Of a stretch of 64,000 nucleotides of DNA, positions 37,595 to 49,120 are shown piece after piece. Position 1 is the first letter of the stretch, and the number at the start of each line of letters is the position of its first letter. The notes beneath the pieces were generated by a model. It searched no databases, was not told where the DNA came from, and saw only the letters and a list, made by a program, of their open reading frames with translations. Source of the DNA: Halomonas sp. ML-15 (GTDB lineage Bacteria > Pseudomonadota > Gammaproteobacteria > Pseudomonadales > Halomonadaceae); contig NZ_JACXZT010000019.1 of NCBI RefSeq assembly GCF_014779595.1, positions 1,456,621-1,520,620 of the forward strand, in the 5' to 3' direction. The translations under genes were made by a program, and so were the position numbers.

Positions 37595-38029
37595 ATGACT
37601 CGCGTCTATGTCAGTGCCGTCATGCCAATCAGCCTGGAGCAAGCCTGGCGCGTGCTGCGCGACTTCAACGGCTTGCCCGACTATCACCCGTTCTTCGCCA
37701 AGAGCTATATCGAGGACGGCAAGCCCGCCGACCAGGTGGGCTGCGTACGCCACTTCCACGACCACGACGGCAACGCCATCCGCGAAGAGCTGCTGTCGCT
37801 CTCCGACCGTGAGCATCTCTGCTGCTATCGGATTCTCGATGCCCCGGCGCTGCCGGTGCGCGGCTATGTGTCGGAGATGCGCCTCAAGCCAATCACCACC
37901 AGCGGCCACTGCTTCGGCGAGTGGTGGGCGGAGTTCGAGGTCGATGACGGCGACCACGACGACGTGGTCCAGCGCGTCGGCGACACCTTCCGCCTGGCCT
38001 TCGAAGGCGCCGCCGAACGCGCCAGCTAG
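37595..38029 (+). CDS. SRPBCC (START-like) family protein
   Basis: 144 residues with AAGGAG before the ATG. The helix-grip fold is suggested by the opening [29 protein letters not shown], typical of polyketide-cyclase/START-like proteins, and the C-terminal [10 protein letters not shown] helix. These small proteins bind hydrophobic or aromatic ligands in a deep pocket, and some are cyclases or carriers. It lies 10 bases before the UPF0261 gene and after the interspersed repeat. Its leader (37570-37587) is A-rich. A role in handling the imported compound is inferred only from position. Confidence 0.8.
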   Translation: MTRVYVSAVMPISLEQAWRVLRDFNGLPDYHPFFAKSYIEDGKPADQVGCVRHFHDHDGNAIREELLSLSDREHLCCYRILDAPALPVRGYVSEMRLKPITTSGHCFGEWWAEFEVDDGDHDDVVQRVGDTFRLAFEGAAERAS

Positions 38030-38039
38030 GAGACATGTC

Positions 38040-39260
38040 ATGCAATCTATCGCCTATCTGATCGGCACCTGCGACACCAAGGCCAGCGAGCTGCGCTACC
38101 TGCGCGAGCGCCTCACAGCCGCCGGCGTCGCTGCCTGCATCGTCGACGTGGGCACCCAGGGTGACGACCAGGGCGTCGCCGACGTGAGCGCTGCCGAGGT
38201 GGCGGCCTGTCACCCCGAGGGCCCCGCCACCGTCTTCGTCAACGACCGCGGCCGCGCGGTGGCCGCCATGGCCGAGGCGCTGCGCCACTGGCTGCCCACC
38301 CGGCGCGATCTCGGCGGCGTGATGGGCATCGGCGGCTCCGGCGGCACCGCACTGATCGCCCCGGCGCTGCGCGAGCTGGATATCGGCGTACCCAAGCTGC
38401 TGGTCTCGACCATCGCCTCCGGCAACGTCGCGCCCTACGTCGGGCCCAGCGATATCGCCATGCTCTACTCGGTCACCGACGTCGCCGGCCTCAACCGCAT
38501 CTCGCGCCGCGTGCTGGGCAATGCCGCCCACGCCCTGGCCGGCATGCTGCAGAGTCAGATACCCGAGGTCGCCGAGGACAAGCCGGCCATCGGCCTGAGC
38601 ATGTTCGGCGTGACCACGACCTGCGTCAATCAGCTCATCAGCGCCCTCGAGGCCGACTATGACTGCCTGGTGTTCCACGCCACCGGCACCGGCGGCCGCT
38701 CGCTGGAGAAGCTGGCCGACAGCGGCATGATCGAAGGGCTGCTGGATGTCACCACCACCGAGATCTGCGATCTGTTCATGGGCGGCGTGTTCAGTGCTGG
38801 CGAGCAGCGCCTCGACGTCATCGCCCGCACGGCGCTGCCCTACGTCGGCTCGGTGGGGGCGCTGGACATGGTCAACTTCGGCGCGCCGGACACGGTGCCC
38901 TCGGCCTATCGCCAGCGCCTGTTCTATGAGCACAACCCGCAGATCACCCTGATGCGCACCACCGCCGAGGAGAATGCGCGCATGGGCCGCTGGATCGGCG
39001 AGAAGCTCAACCGCAGCCGCGGGCCGGTGCGCTTTCTGCTCCCCGAAGGCGGCATCTCGGCGCTCGACGCACCTGGACAGCGCTTCCACGACCCCGACGC
39101 CGACGCGGCGCTGTTCGAGGCGCTGGAGCAGACCGTCGAGCAGACCCCTGAGCGACAGCTGATTCGCTCGCCCCATCACATCAATGACCCGGCCTTCGCC
39201 GCGCAGCTGGTCGAGCAGTTCCGCGGGGTCATGGCAACACACTCTAGGAGATCACATTGA
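38040..39260 (+). CDS. UPF0261 / Tm-1-like ATP-binding family protein
   Basis: 406 residues from the ATG at 38040 with AGGAGAC upstream. I recognise UPF0261 (PF06792). The first lobe starts [18 protein letters not shown], and a glycine-rich [21 protein letters not shown] near residue 100 begins the second nucleotide-binding-type lobe, followed by [22 protein letters not shown]. In plants and fungi this domain is fused to a PEP-hydrolase-type TIM barrel (tomato Tm-1 inhibits tobamovirus replication). Here the two are separate genes that overlap by 4 bases (39257-39260). The bacterial role is unknown. Flanking Liv transporters suggest metabolism of an imported compound. Confidence 0.85.
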   Translation: MQSIAYLIGTCDTKASELRYLRERLTAAGVAACIVDVGTQGDDQGVADVSAAEVAACHPEGPATVFVNDRGRAVAAMAEALRHWLPTRRDLGGVMGIGGSGGTALIAPALRELDIGVPKLLVSTIASGNVAPYVGPSDIAMLYSVTDVAGLNRISRRVLGNAAHALAGMLQSQIPEVAEDKPAIGLSMFGVTTTCVNQLISALEADYDCLVFHATGTGGRSLEKLADSGMIEGLLDVTTTEICDLFMGGVFSAGEQRLDVIARTALPYVGSVGALDMVNFGAPDTVPSAYRQRLFYEHNPQITLMRTTAEENARMGRWIGEKLNRSRGPVRFLLPEGGISALDAPGQRFHDPDADAALFEALEQTVEQTPERQLIRSPHHINDPAFAAQLVEQFRGVMATHSRRSH

Positions 39261-40090
39261 AGAAGTGGAATCGAGAAACGCTAGTGGCGCACTTCCAGGC
39301 CATGGTGGCACGCGACGAGCCTATCGTAGGCGGCGGCGCCGGGACGGGCCTGTCGGCAAAGTGTGAAGAGGCCGGTGGTATCGACCTGATCGTGATCTAT
39401 AACTCCGGACGCTACCGCATGGCCGGTCGAGGCTCGCTGGCAGGCATCATGCCCTATGGCAACGCCAACGAGATCGTCAAGGAGATGGCCCGCGAGGTAC
39501 TGCCCGTGACCCAGAAGACCCCGGTACTGGCCGGCGTCTGCGGCACCGACCCGTTCGTGTTCATGGAGCCCTTTCTCGCCGAGCTCAAGGCAATGGGATT
39601 TGCGGGGGTGCAGAACTTTCCCACCGTGGGCCTGATCGACGGCACCTTCCGCGCCAACCTGGAAGAGACCGGCATGCGCTATGCCCAGGAAGTGGAGATG
39701 ATCCGGCAGGCGCGGGAGGCCGGACTGCTCACCACTCCCTATGTGTTCAACGCCGACGACGCACGCGCCATGACCGAGGCCGGCGCCGACATCATCGTCT
39801 GTCATATGGGCCTGACCACCGGGGGCAGCATCGGCGCCGAGACCGCCATGAGCCTCGACGACTGCGTCACGGCCATCAACGACTGGGCCGCGGCGGCCAG
39901 GGCCGTGCGTGACGATGTCATCGTGCTCTGTCACGGCGGCCCCATCGCCGATCCGCAGGATGCCGAGTATATCCTGGCGCGCTGCCACGACTGTCATGGC
40001 TTCTACGGCGCCTCGAGCATGGAGCGCCTGCCCACCGAGCGCGCCCTGACCGAACAGACGCGGGCTTTCAAGAATATCCGCCGGGGCTGA
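39257..40090 (+). CDS. PEP-hydrolase-family TIM-barrel protein, copy 2
   Basis: 277 residues with a TTG start at 39257 (AGGAG at 39246-39250) overlapping the UPF0261 stop. Same family as 36567: [31 protein letters not shown] and [12 protein letters not shown]. The DNA 39603-39652 is identical over 50 bases to 36913-36962. Keeping two divergent copies with one UPF0261 gene suggests either a hetero-oligomer or two related substrates. The second Liv-type transporter operon begins 76 bases downstream. Confidence 0.85.
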   Translation: MKKWNRETLVAHFQAMVARDEPIVGGGAGTGLSAKCEEAGGIDLIVIYNSGRYRMAGRGSLAGIMPYGNANEIVKEMAREVLPVTQKTPVLAGVCGTDPFVFMEPFLAELKAMGFAGVQNFPTVGLIDGTFRANLEETGMRYAQEVEMIRQAREAGLLTTPYVFNADDARAMTEAGADIIVCHMGLTTGGSIGAETAMSLDDCVTAINDWAAAARAVRDDVIVLCHGGPIADPQDAEYILARCHDCHGFYGASSMERLPTERALTEQTRAFKNIRRG

Positions 40091-40166
40091 TCGCCATGTG
40101 TTGTGACGATAATAACTGCCGCCAGGCAACGGCAACGCCATGCTCGTCCAGACAGGAGGTGCAGCC

Positions 40167-41024
40167 GTGAACACCTTCTATTTTCTGACCCTCAATGGCC
40201 TGACCATGGCCGCACTGCTGTTCATCATGGCCAGCGGCCTGACCCTGGCCTTCGGGCTGATGCGGGTGGTCAACCTGGCCCACGGCGCCTTCTATCTGCT
40301 GGGTGGCTATGTCGGGGTCCAGGTGATCCGCGACACCGGCAGCCTGACCCTGGGCATCCTGGCCGGCGGCATCAGCGCCCTGGTGGGCGGGCTGCTGATG
40401 GAGCGCTTCCTGCTGCAGCGGGTGCGCGGCATGGACCTCTCCGAGGCGCTGCTGACCATCGCCGTGGGGCTGATCATCGCCGATGCCCTGCTGGTGATAT
40501 ACGGCGGGCAGCCGGTGAGCCTGCCGCTGCCCCGAGAGCTGCGCGCGCCGGTAGACCTGGGCGTCATGATGTACCCCTACTTCCGGGTGTTGATCATGGT
40601 CTTTGCCGTGCTGCTGGGCATCGCCATGTGGCTGGTCATGACCTATACCCGCATCGGGGCAGCGATTCGCGCCGGGGTCGATGATCGCGAAACCGCCATG
40701 TCCCAGGGCATCAACGTGCCGCTGCTGTTCGGTGGCGTCTTTGCCGTGGCCAGCTTCCTGGCCGGCGTTGCCGGCGTGGTGGGTACCTCCTACATGTCGC
40801 TGACCCAGGGGCTCGACGTGCGCGTGCTGATGCTCTCACTGGTGGTGATCATCATCGGCGGCATGGGCTCACTCAAGGGGGCAGCCGTCGGCGCGCTGAT
40901 CACCGGCATGGTGTCCAGCTTCGCCACCGGTTATTTGCCGCAGTTCGCGCTGTTCTTCCTGTTTCTGCCCATGACGCTGATCCTGGTGTTTCGGCCTCAA
41001 GGACTGTTCGGGAGGACCGCATGA
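40167..41024 (+). CDS. Liv-type ABC transporter permease (LivH-like), system 2
   Basis: 285 residues from a GTG at 40167, chosen for the strong AGGAGGT eight bases upstream; ATG 40140 is the alternative. Eight membrane helices. LivH blocks: LFIMASGLTLAFGLMRVVNLAHGAFYLLGG, YTRIGAAIRAGVDDRETAMSQGIN and IIIGGMGSLKGAAVGALI, ending FRPQGLFGR. It overlaps the LivM-like gene by 4 bases. Confidence 0.93.
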   Translation: MNTFYFLTLNGLTMAALLFIMASGLTLAFGLMRVVNLAHGAFYLLGGYVGVQVIRDTGSLTLGILAGGISALVGGLLMERFLLQRVRGMDLSEALLTIAVGLIIADALLVIYGGQPVSLPLPRELRAPVDLGVMMYPYFRVLIMVFAVLLGIAMWLVMTYTRIGAAIRAGVDDRETAMSQGINVPLLFGGVFAVASFLAGVAGVVGTSYMSLTQGLDVRVLMLSLVVIIIGGMGSLKGAAVGALITGMVSSFATGYLPQFALFFLFLPMTLILVFRPQGLFGRTA

Positions 41025-41995
41025 AACGTGAATACGTGCTTATTCTGGCGATACTCGCCGCCCTGGTGGCCTGGCCACTGCTGATGGGCAACTATGCGGT
41101 CTCCCAGGGCAGCCGGGCCATGATCTACGCCCTGGCGGCGCTGAGCTTCTCGCTGCTAGCGGGCCGGCTGGGCTGGTTCTCGCTGTGCCAGACCACCTTC
41201 GCCGGCATCAGCGGCTACACCATCGCCATCCTGGGGGTACGTTTCGGCCTGCCCTTTCCACTGGTGGTGACGCTGGCGCTGCTGTTCACCACGCTGAGTG
41301 CCGTCATCTTCGGCCTGCTCACCGTGCGCTCACGCAAGGTCAGCTTCCTGATGCTGACCCTGGCACTGGGTCAGATGGTGTGGGCGCTATCGTTCCAGTG
41401 GGTCGACGTCACCGGCGGCTACAACGGCATCGCCGGGGTGCGCATGCCGGTCTATGGCGGTGTCGACCTCAACGACACCCGGGTCTTCTACGCGCTGGTG
41501 ACCACGGTCACGGTGGCCATCTTCCTCGCCGTGTGGCGCCTCTACCGCTCGCCCTTCGGGCTGCTGCTGCTGGGCATCCAGGAGAACGAGCAGCGTATGC
41601 GCGCCCTCGGCCATCCGGTTGCCCTGGCTCGCTTCAGCGCCTTCGTACTGGCCGGCGTCATCGCCGGGGTGGCGGGCGTCTTCCTGGTCTACGACATGGG
41701 CATCATGTCGCCATCGCCGCTGGGCCTGGGGCACGCCGTCTGGGTGCTGACTGCCGCGGTGCTGGGCGGCTATCGCAGCCTGTTGGGCCCCGCCCTGGGC
41801 GTGGCGGTACTCATTACCCTGGAAACCCTGGTTGCCCAGTTTACCGACCGCCACATGATGGTGATCGGTCTGGTCCTGCTGCTCTCGATTCTGCTGATGC
41901 CGCGCGGGCTGGCAGACGTGCTGGAGCAGCGCTTCAAGCGCAAGGCGAAGCCACCGGCTTCGATGACAACAACTCCCCAAGGAGACGAACCATGA
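41021..41995 (+). CDS. Liv-type ABC transporter permease (LivM-like), system 2
   Basis: 324 residues. LivM features: SFSLLAGRLGWFSLCQTTFAGISGY, VRSRKVSFLMLTLALGQMVW, SPFGLLLLGIQENEQRMRALG and VLGGYRSLLGPALGVAVLITLE. It overlaps both neighbours by 4 bases, showing tight translational coupling. It is clearly distinct from the system-1 LivM at 35557. Confidence 0.93.
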   Translation: MKREYVLILAILAALVAWPLLMGNYAVSQGSRAMIYALAALSFSLLAGRLGWFSLCQTTFAGISGYTIAILGVRFGLPFPLVVTLALLFTTLSAVIFGLLTVRSRKVSFLMLTLALGQMVWALSFQWVDVTGGYNGIAGVRMPVYGGVDLNDTRVFYALVTTVTVAIFLAVWRLYRSPFGLLLLGIQENEQRMRALGHPVALARFSAFVLAGVIAGVAGVFLVYDMGIMSPSPLGLGHAVWVLTAAVLGGYRSLLGPALGVAVLITLETLVAQFTDRHMMVIGLVLLLSILLMPRGLADVLEQRFKRKAKPPASMTTTPQGDEP

Positions 41996-43231
41996 AGTAC
42001 GCCAAGACGCTAATCATCGGTGGAGTGTCGGCCCTTTCGCTGGCCGCCACCGCCCACCTGCACGCCGACGACACCCTGCGCATCGGGGTGATCGGCCCCA
42101 CCACCGGCGTGTTCTCCTTCTTCGGCGAGCAGCAGCGCATGGGCGTGGAGCTGGCCGCCGAGGAGCTAGCCGAGCGGCTCGAGGCGCTCAATATCGAGGT
42201 CGACTTCTACGACTCCCAGGGCGACGCCGAGACCACCGTGGATCGACTGCGGGCCATGGAGTCCCGCGACGATGTCGACCTGGTGATCGGACCGGTGCTC
42301 GGCGGCACCGGCCTGGCCGGGCTGGAGTGGGCCAAGGGCTCGGGTATGCCGACGGTGATCTCCTACTCGGCACCGGAAGACATCACCATGCGTGATCGCG
42401 CCGAGAACGTGGTACGCGCCGGCTGGACCGGCGCCCAGCCGATGTTCGCCTTCGGCGAATATGTCGCCGAGGAGCTCGGCCACCAGCGCATCGTCATGGT
42501 GGGTCAGGATTACGCCTTCCCCTATAACCAGCTGGGCGGTTTCCTCAAGGGCTTCTGCGCCGCCGGGGGGGAGTCGGTGGAACGCATCTGGCACCCCACC
42601 GGCACCTCGGACTACAGCTCTATCCTGGCCACCTTGCCGGACGGCGATGCGCTGCTCTACAACGGCGCCGGCAGCGATGGGCTGGCGTTCTTCCAGCAGT
42701 ACCACGACTTCGGCATCGACGCACAAATGCCTCTGCTGGGCGGCTCCAACTTCTACGCCGTGGGCGACCTGCCGGAGATGGGCGAGCAGGCTATCGGTGG
42801 ACTCTCGGCGCTGCAGTATGCCGAGGGGCTGGAGACGGACAACTTCGTGGCCTTCCGCGACGCCTTCTGGGACATGCACGGCGATGACGTCATGCCGCTG
42901 GCCCCGGCCGAGCACGGCTATGTGGCCTTCATGATGGCCGTGAACGCTTTCGAGAGCGCCAACGGCGGCGACCGCGACGCGGTGATTGCCGCACTGCGGG
43001 ACACCGAGATGCCGGATGCGCCACGCGGCCCCTTCCACCTCGACGACTACGGCAACCCGGTGCAGAACATCTACATCAACGAGGTCCAGGAAGTCGACGG
43101 CCGACTGGTCAACGTGCCGATCAAGACCTACGAGGACGTTAGCCAGTTCGGCCCCTTCGAGGCCGAGGCGTATCTGGCCGGGGAGCCCGACAGCCGCGAC
43201 TTCCCGCCGGGCAACTGTGCGGATCCCTACT

Positions 43232-43239
<8 letters not shown>
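41992..43239 (+). CDS. Liv-type ABC transporter substrate-binding protein, system 2
   Basis: 415 residues from the ATG at 41992 with AAGGAGAC upstream. The signal peptide ends near HLHA (about residue 23). Type-I binding-protein fold: LRIGVIGPTTGVFSFFGEQ, VDFYDSQGDAETTVDRLRAM and VIGPVLGGTGLAGLEW. It differs from the system-1 binding protein, so the two systems probably recognise different, perhaps related, ligands. Unusually for such operons it is the third gene, between permeases and ATPases. The next gene overlaps it by 8 bases. Confidence 0.9.
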
Positions 43240-43988
<749 letters not shown>

Positions 43989-43996
<8 letters not shown>

Positions 43997-44705
43997 CACG
44001 ATGATATGCGTCGAACATCTCGAGGCCCACTACGGGCTCGGGTTGGCGCTGCAGGACCTCAACTTCCGCGTCGGCAAGGAGTGCGTCGCGGTGATGGGGC
44101 GTAACGGGGTCGGCAAGACCACCCTGGCGCGCGCGCTGATGGGGCTCGACCCGCCGCAGGCGCGGGGGTCGGTGGAACTGCTCGGCGAGCAGGTCCTGGG
44201 CTGGTCGCCGCAGCGTATCGCCCACCTCGGGGTCGGCTACGTGCCCCAGGGGCGGCGCCTCTTTCCGTCGCTCAGCGTCGATGAACACCTGCAGCTGAAT
44301 GCGCGCAAGGGCCCCGCCGGGCAGCGCTGGTCGGCAGATCGCGTATTCGAGCTGTTCCCTTCACTGGGCCGACGCCGCAAGGCCTACGGCGATCAGATCT
44401 CCGGGGGCGAACGCTCGATGCTGGCCATCGGCCGCGCCCTGGTAACCAACCCGGGCTGCCTGATACTCGATGAACCCACCGAGGGTCTGGCACCGGCAGT
44501 CGTCGAGGATGTCGCTGCGAGTCTCAAGGCGCTCAGCCGCGAGGGGGTCGCCGTGCTGCTGATCGAGCAGAACGTCAAGGCCGCCGTACTGGCCGCCGAT
44601 CGCGCCTACTTCATGTCGGAGGGCCAGATCGTGCATGAGACCGTCGACGGTGAATCGATGTCCGATGAAGCGACGCTGGGGCGCTATCTCGGGGTCTCGG
44701 TATAG
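43989..44705 (+). CDS. Liv-type ABC transporter ATPase (LivF-like), system 2
   Basis: 238 residues. Walker A GRNGVGKTT near residue 36, GYVPQGRRLFPSLSVDEHL, signature ISGGERSML, Walker B LILDEPTEGLAP. It ends the second transporter operon and with it the whole 14-kb cluster. The downstream 93 bases show no strong terminator. Confidence 0.93.
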
Positions 44706-44798
44706 CGTGACGACTGCCGGATTGGACCGCAGGAGGATGGCCTTGCCACGGCAGGCATCGTAGAGTGGCGGCGATTCACCCATCGAGGACCGCTGCCG

Positions 44799-45005
44799 AT
44801 GCACCCCGAAGACCTGCAGACCCTGGTCACCATGAAGATGCCCTACGGCAAGTACGCCGGTCGCCTGATCGCCGACCTGCCCGGCCCCTACCTGGCCTGG
44901 TTCGCCCGCGAGGGATTTCCTCCGGGCGAACTCGGCCGGCTACTGCAGTTGATGCACGAGATCGATCATAATGGGCTAAGCGAGCTGCTCGATCCCCTTC
45001 GTTAG
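44799..45005 (+). CDS. DUF3820 family small protein
   Basis: 68 residues. It is the short DUF3820 type, with the characteristic MPYGKYAGRLIADLPGPYLAWFAREGFPPGELG block followed by a short acidic helix. The function is unknown; a Pseudomonas relative is described as a quorum-sensing-regulated virulence factor. GAGGACCG lies upstream of the ATG. A single gene convergent with the TauE/SafE permease. Confidence 0.85.
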   Translation: MHPEDLQTLVTMKMPYGKYAGRLIADLPGPYLAWFAREGFPPGELGRLLQLMHEIDHNGLSELLDPLR

Positions 45006-45029
45006 GGGGTGCCTAGAAAAGGGCTGCAC

Positions 45030-45836
45030 TCAGGCCGTCGAGACCGTATAGACCATCTGCACGGCCAGCAGCACCAGCATGACGGCGAACACCCGCTTGA
45101 GGGTCGCCACCGGCAACCGATGGGCGAGCCGTGCCCCCAGGGGGGCCGTAAGAATGCTCAGCGGCGCCATCAGCAGCAGCGCCGGCAGGTAGATATAGCC
45201 CAGCGCAGCACTCGGCAGACCGCTGACGCTCCAGCCGTTGATCAGATAGCCCAGCGCCCCGGCCAATGCGATCGGCAGACCCACCGCCGCTGACGTGCCA
45301 ATGGCGTGCTGCACCTTGATGTTGCACCAGGTGAGAAAGGGTACCGTGAGCGCCCCGCCGCCGATCGCCACCAGCGCCGAGATGCCGCCGATGCCGGCGC
45401 CGGCACCGCTGATCCCGAGCGCCCCCGGCAGACCCCGCGACGGCTTGGGCTTGAGGTTGACCAGCATCTGCGCCGCCATCAGCAGCATGAAGCAGGCGAA
45501 GAAGATCGCCAGCCCGCGGGTGGGAATCAGCGCCGCAACGAAGGTCGCCAGGAAGGTGCCGGCCAGAATGCCCGGGGTGATATAGCGCACCACCTGCCAG
45601 TGCACCGCGCCGTGGCGATGATGCGAGCGCAGGCTCGACAGCGACGATGGCACGATAGCGGCCATCGAGGTACCCAGGGCCAGGTGAGCGAGATGCTCGT
45701 GGGGCACGCCCTGCAGCACGAACAGCGAGGTCAGCACCGGCACCATGATGCCGCCACCGCCGATACCCAGCAGCCCCGCCATCAGCCCCACGAAACCACC
45801 CAGCGCCATATAGGCCAACCACCATACGAGATCCAA
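45030..45836 (-). CDS. Sulfite exporter TauE/SafE family permease
   Basis: 268 residues if the TTG at 45836 is used; AAGGAG sits 7 bases ahead of it, while the frame stays open to 45872 without a better start. Eight membrane helices in two repeats. Repeat motifs GGFVGLMAGLLGIGGGGIMVP and GIGGISALVAIGGGALTVPFL are diagnostic of TauE/SafE (PF01925). Members export sulfite, sulfoacetate or other small organic anions. The substrate is unknown. Single gene. Confidence 0.9.
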   Translation of the reverse strand: MDLVWWLAYMALGGFVGLMAGLLGIGGGGIMVPVLTSLFVLQGVPHEHLAHLALGTSMAAIVPSSLSSLRSHHRHGAVHWQVVRYITPGILAGTFLATFVAALIPTRGLAIFFACFMLLMAAQMLVNLKPKPSRGLPGALGISGAGAGIGGISALVAIGGGALTVPFLTWCNIKVQHAIGTSAAVGLPIALAGALGYLINGWSVSGLPSAALGYIYLPALLLMAPLSILTAPLGARLAHRLPVATLKRVFAVMLVLLAVQMVYTVSTA

Positions 45837-45995
45837 GGTCGCACTCCTTCTGTTCGGGCCGCACATAGCCAAAGTCGGCTAGTGTAGAGCAAAACCACGC
45901 TGCCGCGGCCGCCCCCGTACAAGGTCTGGCTTCCCACCGGCGCGGCGATTGCTTACCTTGGCGACTATCGACCACTGATCGTTCGAGAGGCTTAC

Positions 45996-46724
45996 ATGCA
46001 GATCTCCCCCGCCCTACGCGACACCCTGGCTCCCACCGGCGTGCTCCGCGCCTCCATCAACCTGGGCAACCCGATCCTCGCCGGCCGCGATTCCGAGAGC
46101 GGCGAGCCCTGCGGCGTCTCGGTCGACCTGGCTCGCGCCTTCGCCGAGCGACTCGGTGTCGAGCTCGAACTGCTGGCCTTCGACTCCGCCAGCCAGTCGG
46201 TGGAGACCGTCACCGCCGAACGTGCCGATATCGGCTTCTTCGCCGTCGACCCGCTACGCGGCGAGGGCATCCACTTTACCGCCCCCTATGTGCTGATCGA
46301 GGGCTGCTATCTGGTGCGCAACGACTCCCCCCTGACCGACAACGACCAGGTCGACCGCGCCGGCACCAGGGTAGTGGTGGGCAAGGGCAGCGCCTACGAC
46401 CTCTACCTGAGCCGCGAACTCAAGCAGGCCGAGATCGTCCGTGCCCCCACCTCCACCGCCGTGGTGGCACAGTTCGTCGAGCAGCAGCTCGACGTCGCCG
46501 CCGGGGTCAAGCAGCAGCTCGAGCAGGACAGCCAGCAGCATGACGGACTGCGCCTGCTGCCGGGCCGTTTCATGGTGATTCAGCAGGCCATGGGGCTGCC
46601 CAAGGGCCGCGGTGAGCAAGCCGCCGACTGCCTGCGTAAGTTCGTCGAGGAGATGAAGACCAGCGGTTTCGTCGCCGATGCGCTCGAGCGCCACGGCATC
46701 CGGGGCGCCAGCGTAGCGCCCTGA
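45996..46724 (+). CDS. Amino-acid-binding-protein fold (SBP family 3) without a signal peptide
   Basis: 242 residues, GAGAGG before the ATG. The fold is that of family-3 periplasmic binding proteins: GVLRASINLGNPIL, CGVSVDLARAFAERLGVELELLAFDSA, IGFFAVDPLRGEGIHFTAPYV and the arginine/aspartate positions used for amino acid ligands (DPLR, DVAAG). Yet the N-terminus MQISPALRDTLAP has no signal peptide or lipobox and no other start is near. It could be cytoplasmic, act as a ligand sensor, or be an enzyme of the cyclohexadienyl-dehydratase kind. No transporter genes adjoin it. Confidence 0.8.
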   Translation: MQISPALRDTLAPTGVLRASINLGNPILAGRDSESGEPCGVSVDLARAFAERLGVELELLAFDSASQSVETVTAERADIGFFAVDPLRGEGIHFTAPYVLIEGCYLVRNDSPLTDNDQVDRAGTRVVVGKGSAYDLYLSRELKQAEIVRAPTSTAVVAQFVEQQLDVAAGVKQQLEQDSQQHDGLRLLPGRFMVIQQAMGLPKGRGEQAADCLRKFVEEMKTSGFVADALERHGIRGASVAP

Positions 46725-46946
46725 CCCCAATACCCCGCCACACCCTGTGGTCGCCCTGGCATTTCGCCCTGCCGGGGCGTTAAATCAGCGTTTGTCCTAC
46801 ATTCGCCTCCGCACCGATTTGGTGCTGTTTTTTCCCTTTTTTGCCGATTTTCGTCCCGAGATGACGACCATTTCCGACATGGGCCATGCCCACGCTGCAT
46901 AATGGTGCAATCAGATATCGCTTGTTACTGCTCGGGAAATACGTGA

Positions 46947-48299
<1,353 letters not shown>

Positions 48300-48315
48300 G
48301 CAGGCAACCACCACC

Positions 48316-48333
48316 GCCCGGCGATAGCCGGGC
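48316..48333 (+). terminator. Probable gdhA terminator
   Basis: GCCCGGC-GATA-GCCGGGC, a perfect 7-bp stem, followed by TTGGGCTTCTT. It lies 17 bases after the gdhA stop. The weak T-run makes it a moderate call. Confidence 0.65.
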
Positions 48334-48386
48334 TTGGGCTTCTTCGGCTATCATGCAGGCATCCAATAGTCACCCACAGGAAGCCC

Positions 48387-48710
48387 ATGAGCTCAGAGTT
48401 GACCGAATTCGAACAGCGCATGCAGCGGGAGATCGAGAACTTCCTCAAGCCTGACGCTGAGCAGAAGCAGACCACCCCGACCAAACGCGCCGAGCGCCCC
48501 GTCAAGCTCGACAAGCAAGACGCCAAGTCGATGAAGACCGGCCATATCGTCAAGCTGGCGGTACGCACCAAGCAGCTCGAGATGGACACCGCCTTCGAGT
48601 ACCACTCCACCAGCATCTCCAAGCTGGAAGCGCAGATGGACGCCGAGAAGGCCGCCCGCAAGGCTGGCTACCCCATCGTCGGCTACGTGATCGATATTCA
48701 GCGGCTGTAG
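48387..48710 (+). CDS. Small charged protein of unknown function
   Basis: 107 residues with AGGAAG upstream of the ATG. The N-terminal half is highly charged and lysine-rich (KRAERPVKLDKQDAKSMKTG), the middle contains a helix with possible coiled-coil character, and the C-terminus ends in YPIVGYVIDIQRL. No signal peptide or membrane segment. I do not recognise it. It is convergent with the RidA gene. Confidence 0.75.
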   Translation: MSSELTEFEQRMQREIENFLKPDAEQKQTTPTKRAERPVKLDKQDAKSMKTGHIVKLAVRTKQLEMDTAFEYHSTSISKLEAQMDAEKAARKAGYPIVGYVIDIQRL

Positions 48711-48728
48711 GACACGCGCTCACCCCCG

Positions 48729-49106
48729 CTATGATGGCACCGCAGCATAGGCCACCATCTCCACCAGCATCTCCTCGCGGGCAAAGCCGGAGACGATGAT
48801 AGCTGCGCGGTTGGGGTAAGGCGCCGTGACGTACTCGGCATACAGGCGGTTGACCGTGGCCAGGTCCTCGCGACGGGTCACATAGATCAGCACCTGGGTC
48901 AGGTTCAGCATGCTGCCCCCCGCACACTCCAGGGTATGCCGCAGGTTCTCGAGGGTCTGGCGAGCCTGGAGTTCGATGCCACCCTCGACCACTGCCCCAT
49001 CGGCTCCAATGGGGATCTGGGCGGTAAACAGAATGCCGTTACCGATCACGGCCCATTCCAGGGGCGCCTTGGCGGCGAAGAGGTCGGTGCTTACAGGATA
49101 AATCAT
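48729..49106 (-). CDS. RidA family protein
   Basis: 125 residues from the ATG at 49106. YjgF/YER057c/UK114 fold: NGILFTAQIPIGADGAVV, QARQTLENLRHTLECAGGSMLNLTQVLIYV and the loop YPNRAAIIVSGFA. The RidA catalytic arginine is normally in a C-R-V-like or P-x-R-T/A block. Here PNRAA keeps the arginine but not the rest, so it may not be an archetypal imine deaminase. Last gene of the operon starting at 55742. Such proteins destroy reactive enamines or imines produced by PLP or oxidase enzymes. Confidence 0.88.
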   Translation of the reverse strand: MIYPVSTDLFAAKAPLEWAVIGNGILFTAQIPIGADGAVVEGGIELQARQTLENLRHTLECAGGSMLNLTQVLIYVTRREDLATVNRLYAEYVTAPYPNRAAIIVSGFAREEMLVEMVAYAAVPS

Positions 49107-49120
49107 GAGATCTCGCTCGA

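Noticed and set aside
37893-39242. A 449-codon minus-strand frame opposite the UPF0261 gene
   Set aside because: Antisense to a well-conserved gene with a good ribosome-binding site; no recognisable protein features.
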